A stretch of DNA of 64,000 bases, taken from Methanolobus sp. (lineage in GTDB: Archaea > Halobacteriota > Methanosarcinia > Methanosarcinales > Methanosarcinaceae). Each line of letters opens with the position of its first letter. Positions within the stretch are counted from its first letter, which is position 1. The notes below the pieces were generated by a model that made no database searches, was not told where the DNA came from, and saw only the letters and a program-made list of their open reading frames with translations. The stretch spans positions 1-64,000 of the forward strand of contig NZ_JAUXNK010000096.1 of the NCBI RefSeq assembly GCF_030682845.1, in the 5' to 3' direction. A program made the translations under genes and the position numbers. Below, in pieces: positions 9,747 through 18,816 of this stretch.

Positions 9747-11360
9747 TTAACTGTCAATTCGCTTCCATTCCAGAATGTTGCCGAAGATATTACCGCAATG
9801 AGGCTGTATTACAGGGGTTCCGATGTCCATATCCTCATCCATTATATAGAGATAGTTAATGGATGCCATCCACAACCATGGAGCATCGCCTTTTTCAGAG
9901 TATCCGGTCTCTCCGTCCCACGCGGCCAGCTGCCAGTATTCAACGGCTGTTTCCTCATCGGGGCTTGTCATGGCATTTTGCAGATAAGCATCTACAACAG
10001 GATTGCTGTATCTTATCATGTTGTTCCAGTTAGAAGGATCGTAACTCTCACTATGGTACCTTAAGTATACATCAGTCGGATCGATATCACCATACTTGAA
10101 AACAACTGGAGTGGAAATTGCCATATTCTGGATCTTGTCCCAGCTTGCGCCTTCTACTTTAATCCTGATACCCAGTTCTCTGGCCTGCTCGGACACAGCA
10201 ACCGCTAATACCTGCCTGTCCTGTGCACTGGACGCATATAGCAGAGTGAATTCGGCTTTTACTCCGTCCCTCTCAACGATCCCGTCACCGTCAGTATCTA
10301 TCCATCCGGCATCACGTAAGATCCTCTTCGCCTCAGTAATATTCCCGTCATCAAAAATAGCTTTCTTGTTCCCCCAGGGCAGCTTATCTACACCTGTGAA
10401 TTCTGTTGCGCCATGCCCGTTCAAAGGCCCGTTTACCAGGGACTGCCGGTCAATTCCAATATTCAGGGCTTTTCGTACTGCAATATCAGAAGTCACGTTG
10501 TTCCCGACAGGATACCCGTCTTCTGTCTTTTCACCGGTGTTTGGTTCCGTTGGCAGGGTAACCCCGCAGGCTTCAATAGTTTCGAGGGATACGATCCTCT
10601 TTCCATTAACTACCTGATTTGCATATGTATGCGGGATCTCAGCTATGTTCACCCGCCCTGCCTTCGCTGCGGCAAAAGCAGTATCTCCTTCCATAAAGAC
10701 GATTGTCAGCTTTTTGAAGTACGGTTCCGGTCCATAATAGTCCGGGTTTGCTTCGAATATTACCTGTTGACCCTTATTCCATTGTTTGAATATGTATGGG
10801 CCGGATCCTATAGGATTTTGACCATAAGATCCAGTATAGGCATATTCAGGAACTATACCTACTCCAATGAGCTTATTGATGAAGGTAGACTGGGGGTTAC
10901 GCAGTATTAACTCAACTGTATTATCATCAATAGCTGTAGCTTTTTCAAGCATGGTCAGGTCCACTCTGCCAGCGGATGCTGCCGCTTTGTTGAATGTGAA
11001 AGCTACATCCCCGGCTGTTAGTGGCATACCATCATGGAATTTTACGCCATCCCGTATAGTTACAGTCCAGATCAGGCCATCCTCACTGATAGTATGGTCT
11101 GTTGCCAGATCATTGACCACAGCTGCATCACTGCCTCTTTTAAAGAGGGTGCTTTGAACCAGCGGTTCGTGATTATAGCCCCAGCCGGTGATGGGGTCAA
11201 AACCGGACTCCGGCTCTCCCCCATGAGTACCGACGGCCACAATCAGTTCATCTGGTGCCATATAGACACCTGTCTTTTCGGTTTTATCAGCACATCCGGA
11301 GACTGATACCAATCCTAGCATCAATATAATTAACAGCAAAAAATTCAATGGTTTTTTCAT
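9747..11360 (-). CDS. Family 5 substrate-binding lipoprotein 2 (paralogue of protein 1)
   Basis: This second solute-binding lipoprotein is 537 residues, the same length as its neighbour at 7535, with many shared blocks (for example NPIGSGPYIFKQWNKGQQVI and VRKALNIGIDRQSLVNGPLN), so a tandem duplication is evident. Its signal peptide ends SVSGC with Cys23 as the lipidation site. The track starts at 11429, but MKKPLNFLLLI at 11360 has an AGAGGA Shine-Dalgarno and a normal signal peptide. The two proteins differ in the putative binding half (for example ETIEACGVTLPTEPN against DSISARGISFPFEPN), so they may deliver different ligands to one shared importer. Confidence 0.9.
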   Translation of the reverse strand: MKKPLNFLLLIILMLGLVSVSGCADKTEKTGVYMAPDELIVAVGTHGGEPESGFDPITGWGYNHEPLVQSTLFKRGSDAAVVNDLATDHTISEDGLIWTVTIRDGVKFHDGMPLTAGDVAFTFNKAAASAGRVDLTMLEKATAIDDNTVELILRNPQSTFINKLIGVGIVPEYAYTGSYGQNPIGSGPYIFKQWNKGQQVIFEANPDYYGPEPYFKKLTIVFMEGDTAFAAAKAGRVNIAEIPHTYANQVVNGKRIVSLETIEACGVTLPTEPNTGEKTEDGYPVGNNVTSDIAVRKALNIGIDRQSLVNGPLNGHGATEFTGVDKLPWGNKKAIFDDGNITEAKRILRDAGWIDTDGDGIVERDGVKAEFTLLYASSAQDRQVLAVAVSEQARELGIRIKVEGASWDKIQNMAISTPVVFKYGDIDPTDVYLRYHSESYDPSNWNNMIRYSNPVVDAYLQNAMTSPDEETAVEYWQLAAWDGETGYSEKGDAPWLWMASINYLYIMDEDMDIGTPVIQPHCGNIFGNILEWKRIDS

Positions 11361-11932
11361 ACATATTCCTCTGATATTACTTTTGAAAACACGGCCTGTT
11401 CCTGTAGCAAATAAATTCCAACGGTGCAATGAATAATTATTGCAGGATTAAGTTTATACAATATTACAAATACACAGTTTCTGTAACTTAATGTAGATAC
11501 TTTTACTAATTCAATAGTAACATATAATACTTTTGATTGGATTAGTAACACGAAAAATAGATATGCTGCTTGCTACAAAAATCAACCCTGCAGACAACCT
11601 GCCAATCAGTACAACTTAACATAAAACAATACTTCATCATCCGAGCAGCATCCAGTTTCACTGTTTCTGATATGTGCTCGCAGATATAACATCCCAGGAT
11701 GACCACATCCCGAATATGCAATGGATGCAAAAGACTGAAGCTCTCAACGAAAAGCAGAATTCCGGGATAATTGGTTCACAATTGGTTTACATTAGAGCTG
11801 AAATGCAGAAAATAGAAGAAAATGGTTAAAAAATTACATATGCCCTTAGTCCTGCTGCGCACCTTATCTGCGTAACAAGAACAAAGAACACTTTTATCAC
11901 CCTCAGAGCTGAAATTGAAGCGTCCAGGATAT
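11361..11932. other. A/T-rich intergenic region upstream of binding protein 2
   Basis: About 570 bases without a supportable gene; the short minus-strand frames here have no family features. It contains the promoter of binding protein 2 with its repeated motif (11497-11550), and a direct repeat AATTGGTTcAC/AATTGGTTtAC at about 11769-11790 of unknown meaning. Confidence 0.55.
11497..11550 (-). promoter_or_regulatory. Operator-like repeats around the TATA of binding protein 2
   Basis: Two imperfect direct repeats (ATACTTTT...GTAACA at 11497-11522 and 11527-11550) flank a minus-strand TATA-like TATTATATG. The outer ends also form an inverted repeat, TTACTAAT (11503-11510) with ATTAGTAA (11541-11548). 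A protein bound here would cover the TATA box. The leader to the ATG at 11360 would be about 135 bases. A nickel-responsive repressor is a guess only. Confidence 0.45.
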
Positions 11933-12382
11933 CTAATTGTTAGTATTGATCTCTGTAACAGTACCGTCCTCTGCCACAAATCTCATCTTTCCGTCCTTCA
12001 TGGTCATCTCACTTACCAGATTGCCGTCTGCATCATAGTACTTCCAGCTGAATCTCTCGCTGTCCTCAGACCACATGTAGTAGATCTTGGCATATTCATC
12101 ATCAGGATTGTTGGAGTTGAACTCGGCCTTGCACATCTGCACTCCGTCAATCTCCTCAGTCCCGGTAATCTTCATAGAGACCTCTTCACCTGTGCCGGGA
12201 TTTGACGATGCCCAGGAACTTCCCACGGGACACCAATCGTCCTCACTACCTGCGGATGCAGTGTATTCGACCGTTACACCATCTTCCTCATACGTCACCG
12301 TTTCATCATCGCTGCCTGTGCAGCCGGACACTGCCAATGCAAGGACAACCATCACCAGAACAAATAACCATTTTGTTTGCAT
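11933..12382 (-). CDS. Small exported lipoprotein, function unknown
   Basis: The 149-residue product has a signal peptide with lipobox (ALAVSGC, then TGSDDE), so it should be anchored outside the cell membrane. The mature part is acidic, contains two cysteines (DDWCPVGSSW and VQMCKAEF) that could form a disulfide, and resembles a beta-rich secreted domain (DGVTVEYTASAG, FSWKYYDADGNLVSEMTMKDG). The track begins at a GTG three codons earlier; I prefer the ATG at 12382. It stands alone between the transporter locus and a cation exchanger. I do not recognise the family. Confidence 0.75.
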   Translation of the reverse strand: MQTKWLFVLVMVVLALAVSGCTGSDDETVTYEEDGVTVEYTASAGSEDDWCPVGSSWASSNPGTGEEVSMKITGTEEIDGVQMCKAEFNSNNPDDEYAKIYYMWSEDSERFSWKYYDADGNLVSEMTMKDGKMRFVAEDGTVTEINTNN

Positions 12383-12442
12383 AGTAACCACACTTAATGC
12401 TCGTGACAGGATAGATTTAAAGGTATCGATTTATTCACAGAG

Positions 12443-13390
12443 TCACCTGAAATATACGAAAAGGCCAGCGAGGTATGCGAAATAGACCCCAAGGATCAGG
12501 CCGCCTTCCCACCTGTCCAGTTTACTCTTTGTAATGCCAAAGATGACCAGAAGCACCATTATCAGCAGCATTGCAGGGAAATCGTATGTTATGGACTGAG
12601 GCAGGATTTCCAGTGTCCTAATCTGGGAAGATACACCGAGGATTAGAGTGATGTCCATTATATTAGCACCCAGGATATTGCCAATGGAAATATCCTGGTG
12701 TCCTTTCAGGAGTGATGAGACGGCAGTTATCAGTTCCGGAAGAGAAGTGCCAAGGGCTACAAGTGTCAGGCCTATCAGCATCTGAGGTACTCCAAGCCAT
12801 TCTGCGACAGCTATACCGGCATCGACAAGTATGCGACTGCCTATCACTACCATGAGCGAACCTGTAACGAAAAGAAGGATGTCCCTCTTCATTTCCCGCA
12901 GAGGGGTGCGCTCACGCCTGCCCTCATCTCCGTCAAACACCGCACGCTGCAATTTATAGTTGTAGTACATGAACCCCACGAACACTGTAAGGAGGAGCAA
13001 GCCATCAATTGGCGAAAGCTTCCCATCAAGGGTGAGCAGGATGAGCAAGATAGCGGATAAAAGCATAAAGGCGCCCTTGCGTAAAAAACCATGCTTATCG
13101 ACAGGTATAGCCTTAATAGCAACGATAAGACCCAGAACAAGACCAATGTTGCATATCGCTGAACCTACTGCATTGCCTACGGAGAGTTCCACATGCCCCA
13201 TGTATGCAGCTGTCACAGATACAGCGAATTCGGGAGACGTTGTGGCAAAACTTACGATCGTAGCACCTACGATGATCTTGGGGATACCGCTCTTCTCAGA
13301 GATCGAGACTGCCGATTCCACGAACCAGTCAGCTCCTTTGGTTATCAGCAGCAGGCTTAAGATAAGTAATACGGCAGTTTCCAGCACCAT
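12443..13390 (-). CDS. CaCA-family Ca2+/Na+:H+-type exchanger
   Basis: This integral membrane antiporter of about 315 residues has the two inverted alpha-repeats that define the CaCA superfamily: GATIVSFATTSPEFAVSVTAA with GNAVGSAICNIGLVLG in the first half, and GLTLVALGTSLPELITAVSSL with GNILGANIMDITLILG in the second, each carrying the ion-binding Glu/Asn. About ten helices are expected, with a charged loop near the middle (FDGDEGRRERTPLREMKRD). The track starts at a GTG at 13408; MVLETAVLL at 13390 fits family N-termini better, though no clear Shine-Dalgarno supports either. It probably moves calcium or sodium against protons or sodium. Confidence 0.9.
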   Translation of the reverse strand: MVLETAVLLILSLLLITKGADWFVESAVSISEKSGIPKIIVGATIVSFATTSPEFAVSVTAAYMGHVELSVGNAVGSAICNIGLVLGLIVAIKAIPVDKHGFLRKGAFMLLSAILLILLTLDGKLSPIDGLLLLTVFVGFMYYNYKLQRAVFDGDEGRRERTPLREMKRDILLFVTGSLMVVIGSRILVDAGIAVAEWLGVPQMLIGLTLVALGTSLPELITAVSSLLKGHQDISIGNILGANIMDITLILGVSSQIRTLEILPQSITYDFPAMLLIMVLLVIFGITKSKLDRWEGGLILGVYFAYLAGLFVYFR

Positions 13391-13570
13391 GAGACAGGTA
13401 ATAGACACTATGTGAATTTAAACATGCTCCATGTTGTGCATCCTGTTACAATGATGTAAGCTTACTTTTAAGAGACACACAAAGCTTTTTTATCATTTCT
13501 GATATTAGCAGGGTTGTACTAAATTCACTTAGAATACGCAACTTAAGTTAGTGATAACAGAGATGATCCA

Positions 13571-14446
13571 ATGAAAGTCCACCCGCGATGCACATACTGT
13601 CTGCTCTCAAGGATACACCTGGAAGCGGAACTGTCCACAAATGACGAGGAACTGACCCACAAAGCCATCAGAGGTGGGATAGAAGTCCTTAGCAGCACAT
13701 ACAAGCCCGGCATGCCTGCAGCAGCCCTTTCCACAGTCATGCACAGGAAAGCCTATGAGATACTCAATGACAACGATCCTTACAGGGAAAAAAAAGAACT
13801 GAGCAGCAGGACTGCAGAAAGATTCCTTCCCGTTATAAGGTCGCATGTGTTCAACGGGGACTGCGATGATGCGGCCACCTTCAAACGTGCTGTGCTTGCC
13901 GCAGTCATCGGGAACTATTTTGATTACGGAGTCATGGGACTGGATGTGCCTATAGACATCTTTGACAGGACATTCACCGAGCATTTCAAGCGCGGCCTGG
14001 ATATCGACGATACAGGGAAGATGCTTGGCAGACTGGACAATGTGGTCTACCTTGCGGACAACTGTGGAGAGATACTTATTGACACGCTGGTGTTTGAGGT
14101 GATCAGGAAGATGGGCGGGAAGATCACGCTGGTCGTACGCGGTGCCCCTATCCTGAATGATGCGACCATGGAGGACGTTGAGCGTTTCGAACTCGCACAA
14201 AAGGTGGACCATGTGCTTACCACCGGCTCTAACGCAATCGGTGTCTGCCTGGAGGAGGCACCGGCAGAACTTAAAGAGGCACTTGCAAATGCGTCCCTTA
14301 TCATTAGTAAGGGTATGGCCAACTATGAGACCATGTCAGAAGAGAGTTATAGGCCTATAGCATACTTACTAAAGGTCAAATGTGATCCTGTGGGAGAGGA
14401 CATCGGTGCCCCGCTGGGATGCTCTGTTGCCAGGATATTCGAATAA
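13571..14446 (+). CDS. DUF89 (ARMT1-like) damage-control metal-dependent phosphatase
   Basis: The 291-residue protein belongs to the DUF89 family, whose members are metal-dependent phosphatases acting on damaged or surplus phosphometabolites. Family features visible here are the N-terminal Cys pair (CTYCLLSR), the metal/substrate motif YLADNCGEILIDTLVFE, the VRGAPILNDATMED loop and ISKGMANYETMSE. It is the archaeal short form. The gene begins a plus-strand run and is followed 13 bases later by cooT. The co-location with a nickel protein is noteworthy because DUF89 enzymes are often activated by nickel or cobalt in vitro, but a shared role is inference. Confidence 0.88.
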   Translation: MKVHPRCTYCLLSRIHLEAELSTNDEELTHKAIRGGIEVLSSTYKPGMPAAALSTVMHRKAYEILNDNDPYREKKELSSRTAERFLPVIRSHVFNGDCDDAATFKRAVLAAVIGNYFDYGVMGLDVPIDIFDRTFTEHFKRGLDIDDTGKMLGRLDNVVYLADNCGEILIDTLVFEVIRKMGGKITLVVRGAPILNDATMEDVERFELAQKVDHVLTTGSNAIGVCLEEAPAELKEALANASLIISKGMANYETMSEESYRPIAYLLKVKCDPVGEDIGAPLGCSVARIFE

Positions 14447-14459
14447 AGGAGGTAAGGAA

Positions 14460-14648
14460 ATGTGTGAACTGAAAGTGCTGCTGCTCAAAGATGGTGAGCG
14501 TAAGACAATTATGGAATCCGTTACAAAGATGGTTGTTGTGGGTGGCTCAATAGAACTTTATAGTATTCTTGGCGAAAAGGAAACCGTAGCAGGTTCTATA
14601 AAAGAGGTTGACTTTTCAAAAGGGGAAACTATAATAATTGGAAAATGA
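14460..14648 (+). CDS. cooT: CooT-family small nickel-binding protein
   Basis: This 62-residue protein starts MCELKVLLLKDGERK and ends FSKGETIIIGK. In the characterised homologue CooT, a small dimeric protein linked to CODH maturation, the cysteine right after the initiator Met (Cys2) binds nickel, and Cys2 is present here. The track starts the frame 78 bases earlier inside the DUF89 gene, but AGGAGGT lies seven bases upstream of the ATG at 14460. It probably serves nickel storage or delivery for the CODH encoded 7 kb away. Its frame ends just before the GAPDH leader. Confidence 0.85.
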   Translation: MCELKVLLLKDGERKTIMESVTKMVVVGGSIELYSILGEKETVAGSIKEVDFSKGETIIIGK

Positions 14649-14758
14649 TATACCCACTCAAAAAGTTTGTATTCTGGAAGACTAAAGATACAGATACGGG
14701 TTTTGATTTCTCATTACAAAACATCAATATGTCAAATGCTAAACGGAAGGGACAAAAG

Positions 14759-15766
14759 ATGTCGAAAGTAAAAGTGGCTATAAACGGTTACGGTACCATA
14801 GGTAAAAGAGTTGCAGATGCTGTAAACCTGCAGGACGATATGGAAGTCATAGGTATTTCCAAGACCAGACCTAACTTTGAGACCCAACTTGCATATCAGA
14901 AGGGTTACCCTGTATATACTCTTGCAGACAAGATGGATGCAATGAAAAAAGCCGGCATACCTGTGGCTGGCAGCATTGAGGACATGGTTGCAAATGCCGA
15001 TATTGTGGTTGACTGCACTCCCGGGGGAGTTGGAGAAGAGAACAAGAGCTTATATGAGAAGGCTGGCGTCAAGGCCATCTGGCAGGGCGGGGAAGAGCAC
15101 GAGCTTGCTGGTGTTTCCTTCAATGCGACAGCCAATTACGAGGAGGCCTTCGGTAAGGACTTCGTAAGGGTAGTCTCGTGTAACACCACAGGTCTGTGCA
15201 GGGTCATCTATCCTCTGGACCAGCAATTCGGCGTCAACAAGGTAAGGGTCACCCTTATGAGAAGAGCAGCCGACCCCGGAGATATCAAGAAAGGACCTAT
15301 CAACGCAATAGTGCCAAACCCTATCAAACTCCCTTCACACCACGGCCCGGATGTCAAGACCATCTTACCTCACATCAATATAGTGTCAACTGCAGTAAAA
15401 CTTCCTACGACGCTCATGCATGTACACACACTCAATATCGAGCTCGATAAAGAATGCTCTGCGTCTGATGTAAGAAGCATCTTTGAGAAGCAGTCCCGCA
15501 TAAGGCTCATAGGACAAGGCATTAACTCCACTGCAGAGATAATAGAGCTTGGCAGGGACCTCGGACGCCCGAGGAACGATATGTGGGAGAACTGTGTATG
15601 GGATGATTCCATCACAATGCACGAAGGAGAACTCTATTTCTTCCAGGCCATCCATCAGGAATCCATCGTTATACCGGATAATGTGGATGCAATCCGTGCA
15701 ATGACGGAACTTGAGAAGGACGGCGCAAGATCCGTAGCTAAGACCAACAAGGCAATGGGTATCTGA
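14759..15766 (+). CDS. gap: Type II (archaeal) glyceraldehyde-3-phosphate dehydrogenase
   Basis: The 335-residue phosphorylating GAPDH interconverts glyceraldehyde 3-phosphate and 1,3-bisphosphoglycerate with NAD(P); in methanogens it works mainly in gluconeogenesis. The N-terminal Rossmann motif VAINGYGTIGKRVADA and the catalytic cysteine in VVSCNTTGLCRVI (residue about 140) are clear, and the architecture is the archaeal type, not the bacterial one. The track extends to 14645, but the ATG at 14759 is preceded by GGAAGG and MSKVKVAINGYG is the standard start. It is followed at once by an FBPase/IMPase gene and NAD kinase, forming a gluconeogenic group. Confidence 0.96.
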   Translation: MSKVKVAINGYGTIGKRVADAVNLQDDMEVIGISKTRPNFETQLAYQKGYPVYTLADKMDAMKKAGIPVAGSIEDMVANADIVVDCTPGGVGEENKSLYEKAGVKAIWQGGEEHELAGVSFNATANYEEAFGKDFVRVVSCNTTGLCRVIYPLDQQFGVNKVRVTLMRRAADPGDIKKGPINAIVPNPIKLPSHHGPDVKTILPHINIVSTAVKLPTTLMHVHTLNIELDKECSASDVRSIFEKQSRIRLIGQGINSTAEIIELGRDLGRPRNDMWENCVWDDSITMHEGELYFFQAIHQESIVIPDNVDAIRAMTELEKDGARSVAKTNKAMGI

Positions 15767-15780
15767 TACCCATTTTCTTT

Positions 15781-16596
15781 ATGGAGGATGATTATTATTT
15801 TCTGGGGCTGAGCAACCGGATAGCTGATGCTGTGCACGACCGTATAAAGGATATTACGGGAACGCTCAGGGCCAGCGATACTCTTTATATGGGAGCTGAC
15901 GGTACCCCTACTAAATTTATCGATGACATCGCGGAAAAAGTGATCCTGGAAATACTCTCAGGAGAAGGAAGATCCATAAGAATCCTCAGTGAGGAATGTG
16001 GTGAGAAGATAATAGGTGACTCTCCACAATACACAATTATAGTTGACCCTATTGACGGGACCTACAATGCATGCTTTGGGATCCCATTTTACAGCATATC
16101 TCTGGCATTCAAGCACGCGCTTGAGGAAGAGATGTGTTTCGGGTATGTGAAGAACCTCGCCACCGGAGACATATTTCATGCCCGTCGGGGCAAAGGGGCT
16201 TTTCTTAATTCAGGAAGAATAGAAATATCTAATAAGTCGGACATAAGTAAATTCTGTGTAAGTATCTATGGTTACAGGCCCCACGTCAAAGAAACCACCA
16301 TGCTTTGCAGGAAGGTCAGAAGGGTACGAATACTTGGTAGCGTGGCTCTTGAGTTGTGCTACACAGCTGCAGGGAAGTTCGATGCATTCATCGATGTAAG
16401 GGGATCACTGCGCCTGACTGACGTTGCAGCCGGCAAATTGATCATAGAAGAGGCAGGCGGGGTTGTCACTGATGGGTCCGGTGCTCCTCTGCTTCTTGAG
16501 GACAGTATAATAAACAAAGTACACATGGTTGCATCCAACGGGCATGCGCATGAAGATATATTGAAGCTTTTGGCAGGAAGTTCGCATGAAGGTTAA
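15781..16596 (+). CDS. Fructose-1,6-bisphosphatase/inositol monophosphatase family enzyme
   Basis: The 271-residue Mg2+-dependent sugar phosphatase has the family motifs LSEECGEK, the metal-binding IIVDPIDGTYNACFGIPF, and the second metal-site region RLTDVAAGKLIIEEAGGVVTD. Archaeal members (FBPase IV type) often hydrolyse both fructose 1,6-bisphosphate and inositol 1-phosphate, supplying gluconeogenesis and inositol lipids. One difference from the common motif is Tyr-Asn-Ala after DGT where Thr/Phe-Asn-Phe is usual. The gene overlaps nadK by 11 bases; in some archaea these two activities are fused in one protein, which supports a functional link. Confidence 0.9.
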   Translation: MEDDYYFLGLSNRIADAVHDRIKDITGTLRASDTLYMGADGTPTKFIDDIAEKVILEILSGEGRSIRILSEECGEKIIGDSPQYTIIVDPIDGTYNACFGIPFYSISLAFKHALEEEMCFGYVKNLATGDIFHARRGKGAFLNSGRIEISNKSDISKFCVSIYGYRPHVKETTMLCRKVRRVRILGSVALELCYTAAGKFDAFIDVRGSLRLTDVAAGKLIIEEAGGVVTDGSGAPLLLEDSIINKVHMVASNGHAHEDILKLLAGSSHEG

Positions 16597-17419
16597 AAAG
16601 ATCGGCATTGTATCACGCTATGATAACCTGGAAGCCCTGGAGATGGCAGGGACAATTTTGCAGACCTTTGAGAAAAAGGTCGAAATCGTGCTGTCTCCCA
16701 AAACCGCAGAACACCTGGGAAAAAGCAACCTGGCTGTCCCTGTTGAGAACATGAGGAGTGCCGGGGCCGAATTTGTTATATCCATCGGCGGGGATGGAAC
16801 CGTACTGCGCAACATTTCAAAGATGGAAGACCCGTTACCTGTCCTGGGAATAAATATGGGCACATTGGGATTCCTTGTTGATGTACAGCCCGGAGAGGCC
16901 ATCACCGCCATTGAGGATGTGCTCAGAGGATTCACATACACAGAACGCAGCCGACTGGATGTGTCATTCAATGCGGAAACACTTCCTCCTGCAACCAATG
17001 AGGTTGTGCTTATCACTGCAAGGCCTGCAAAGATACTTACTTTCCGAGTATCACTGGATGAGTCGCTGATGGAAGTGATTCGGGCTGACGGAGTAGTCAT
17101 TGCGACCCCCACTGGGTCGACAGCTTATGCGATGAGTGCAGGCGGCCCCATAGTTGACCCAAGAGTTAACGCCACCCTGATAGTACCCCTGGCACCTTTC
17201 AAGCTTTCTGCCAGACCGTGGGTGGTCCCGGCTGCAAGCACTATCAAAGTTGAGATGATAATCCCTGAAAAGGAAGCAGTGATAGTCATTGATGGCCAGC
17301 ACTCTTACAGCATTAAGGCCAACGATGTTGTCACACTTACAAGAGCAAAGAACCCTGCAAGGTTTGTCAGCAGTTCTGTCAACGGATTCTATGAAAAAGT
17401 GCAGAGCAAACTTGCCTAG
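16586..17419 (+). CDS. nadK: NAD kinase
   Basis: NAD kinase phosphorylates NAD to NADP in the cytoplasm and sets the NADP pool. The 277-residue protein contains the diagnostic GGDGTVLRN motif (residue about 70), the GTLGFLVDV stretch, and the conserved glycine-rich segment TPTGSTAYAMSAGGPIVDP. Its start overlaps the preceding phosphatase gene by 11 bases, so translation is coupled. A weak GCAC...GTGC hairpin lies just after the stop. Confidence 0.95.
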   Translation: MKVKKIGIVSRYDNLEALEMAGTILQTFEKKVEIVLSPKTAEHLGKSNLAVPVENMRSAGAEFVISIGGDGTVLRNISKMEDPLPVLGINMGTLGFLVDVQPGEAITAIEDVLRGFTYTERSRLDVSFNAETLPPATNEVVLITARPAKILTFRVSLDESLMEVIRADGVVIATPTGSTAYAMSAGGPIVDPRVNATLIVPLAPFKLSARPWVVPAASTIKVEMIIPEKEAVIVIDGQHSYSIKANDVVTLTRAKNPARFVSSSVNGFYEKVQSKLA

Positions 17420-17643
17420 GCACTTTAAGGTGCTAAATGTAAGTACATACACACGGGCAACTTCAAAAGAGAGGCAATGCTTGAGCAGGATTAGCAAAGG
17501 TGCAGGCATTTACCTTCCTTTCACTTGATAAAGATTACCGTTTGTGGGTAGATACTGCAGTACCGCATCATAGCAAAAAGGTCTTCGAATCCTAAAACTT
17601 AAATATGTAACAGGGATTTTCCTCATTCACAGGAAAAAAGAGC

Positions 17644-18816
17644 ATGTCACAAATCGAAGCATATTCAAGGAATAAACTTGTCGATTACCTTAATCTGAAG
17701 CCTCTTGATATTGAGATCTGCGATGTCACACTGCGTGATGGTGAACAGACACCAGGGGTTGTTTTTACAAGGGAAGAGAAGATAGCACTTGCAAATGAGC
17801 TTGATTCTATTGGTGTTGAGATCATTGAAGCAGGTTTCCCTGTAGTGTCCTCTGCTGAAAAATCAATAGTGAAAGAAATAGCAAACATGGGCCTGAATGC
17901 CAAAACCTGCTGCCTTTCACGTTCTGTTATCAGTGATGTAGAGGTTGCCGTTGAATGTGATGTAGATTTTATCAGCGTGTTCATAGCCATGTCAGACCTT
18001 CATCTCAAATACAAGTATCACAAGACCTACGATGAGATGTTTGCCAGCGCAATGGAGGCTGTCCAGTACGCTAAGGACCACGGGGTCGGTGTAAGGTTTG
18101 CAGCCGAGGACGGCTCAAGGACCGATATCGAGGTACTGAAGAAAGCTTTCAGGGCTGCAGAGGAGTATAAAGTGGACTACGTCAGCATTGCTGATACCAT
18201 TGGAATACTTTCTCCAAGCACCACCTATTACCTTGTCAGCGAGATTAAGAAAGTAGTGCATACACCCATCTGTATCCATTGCCATAACGACCTGGGAATG
18301 GCAACTGCAAACACGCTGGCTGCTGCCGAAGCCGGAGCAAAGCAACTCCATACGACTGTAAATGCTATCGGGGAAAGAGCTGGTAATGCTTCCCTGGAAG
18401 AGATACTTGTTTCCCTTCGGGTCCAATACGGAATTGAAAGGTATGATACCACAAAACTGGTGGAGCTTTCAAGAATGGTCAATGATTTCTCAGGTATCAG
18501 GCCAGCCATCACCAAGGCCATAGTAGGGGAACATGCATTCTCGCACGAGTCAGGCATACATGTCTGTGCCATTCTGGAAGAGCCAAGGACCTATGAGCTC
18601 TTCAGCCCTGAAATGGTTGGAGGAACCCGACACCTTATAGTTGGTAAACACACAGGCATGAAAGCACTGAGGGGCATTGTTAAAAGTATGGGATATGATC
18701 TCGAGAAAGAGCAGCTCTGTGCCCTGCTTGAGAAAATAAAGAACTGCACAGAGGCAAAGAAAGGAATATCCCCGAAAAGACTGAAAGAAATGATCAATGA
18801 TGTCAGCGGGGTTTAA
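17644..18816 (+). CDS. aksA: AksA-type homocitrate synthase (coenzyme B biosynthesis)
   Basis: This 390-residue enzyme belongs to the LeuA/homocitrate synthase family (TIM barrel of the DRE type): DVTLRDGEQTPGVVFTREEK at the N-terminus binds the divalent metal and 2-oxo acid, and the HCHNDLGMA metal motif and SHESGIHV catalytic segment follow. In methanogens AksA condenses 2-oxoglutarate and its longer homologues with acetyl-CoA to build the 7-mercaptoheptanoyl chain of coenzyme B. Sequence and length match AksA better than LeuA, which carries a longer regulatory domain. Citramalate synthase is the main alternative. A TATA-like CTTAAATATG lies about 45 bases upstream. Its last four bases overlap the end of the convergent gene. 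Confidence 0.85.
   Translation: MSQIEAYSRNKLVDYLNLKPLDIEICDVTLRDGEQTPGVVFTREEKIALANELDSIGVEIIEAGFPVVSSAEKSIVKEIANMGLNAKTCCLSRSVISDVEVAVECDVDFISVFIAMSDLHLKYKYHKTYDEMFASAMEAVQYAKDHGVGVRFAAEDGSRTDIEVLKKAFRAAEEYKVDYVSIADTIGILSPSTTYYLVSEIKKVVHTPICIHCHNDLGMATANTLAAAEAGAKQLHTTVNAIGERAGNASLEEILVSLRVQYGIERYDTTKLVELSRMVNDFSGIRPAITKAIVGEHAFSHESGIHVCAILEEPRTYELFSPEMVGGTRHLIVGKHTGMKALRGIVKSMGYDLEKEQLCALLEKIKNCTEAKKGISPKRLKEMINDVSGV

Noticed and set aside
17570-17600. tRNA T-arm-like GGTCTTCGAATCC
   Set aside because: No matching acceptor, D or anticodon arms in the 80 bases before it, so it is not a tRNA gene.
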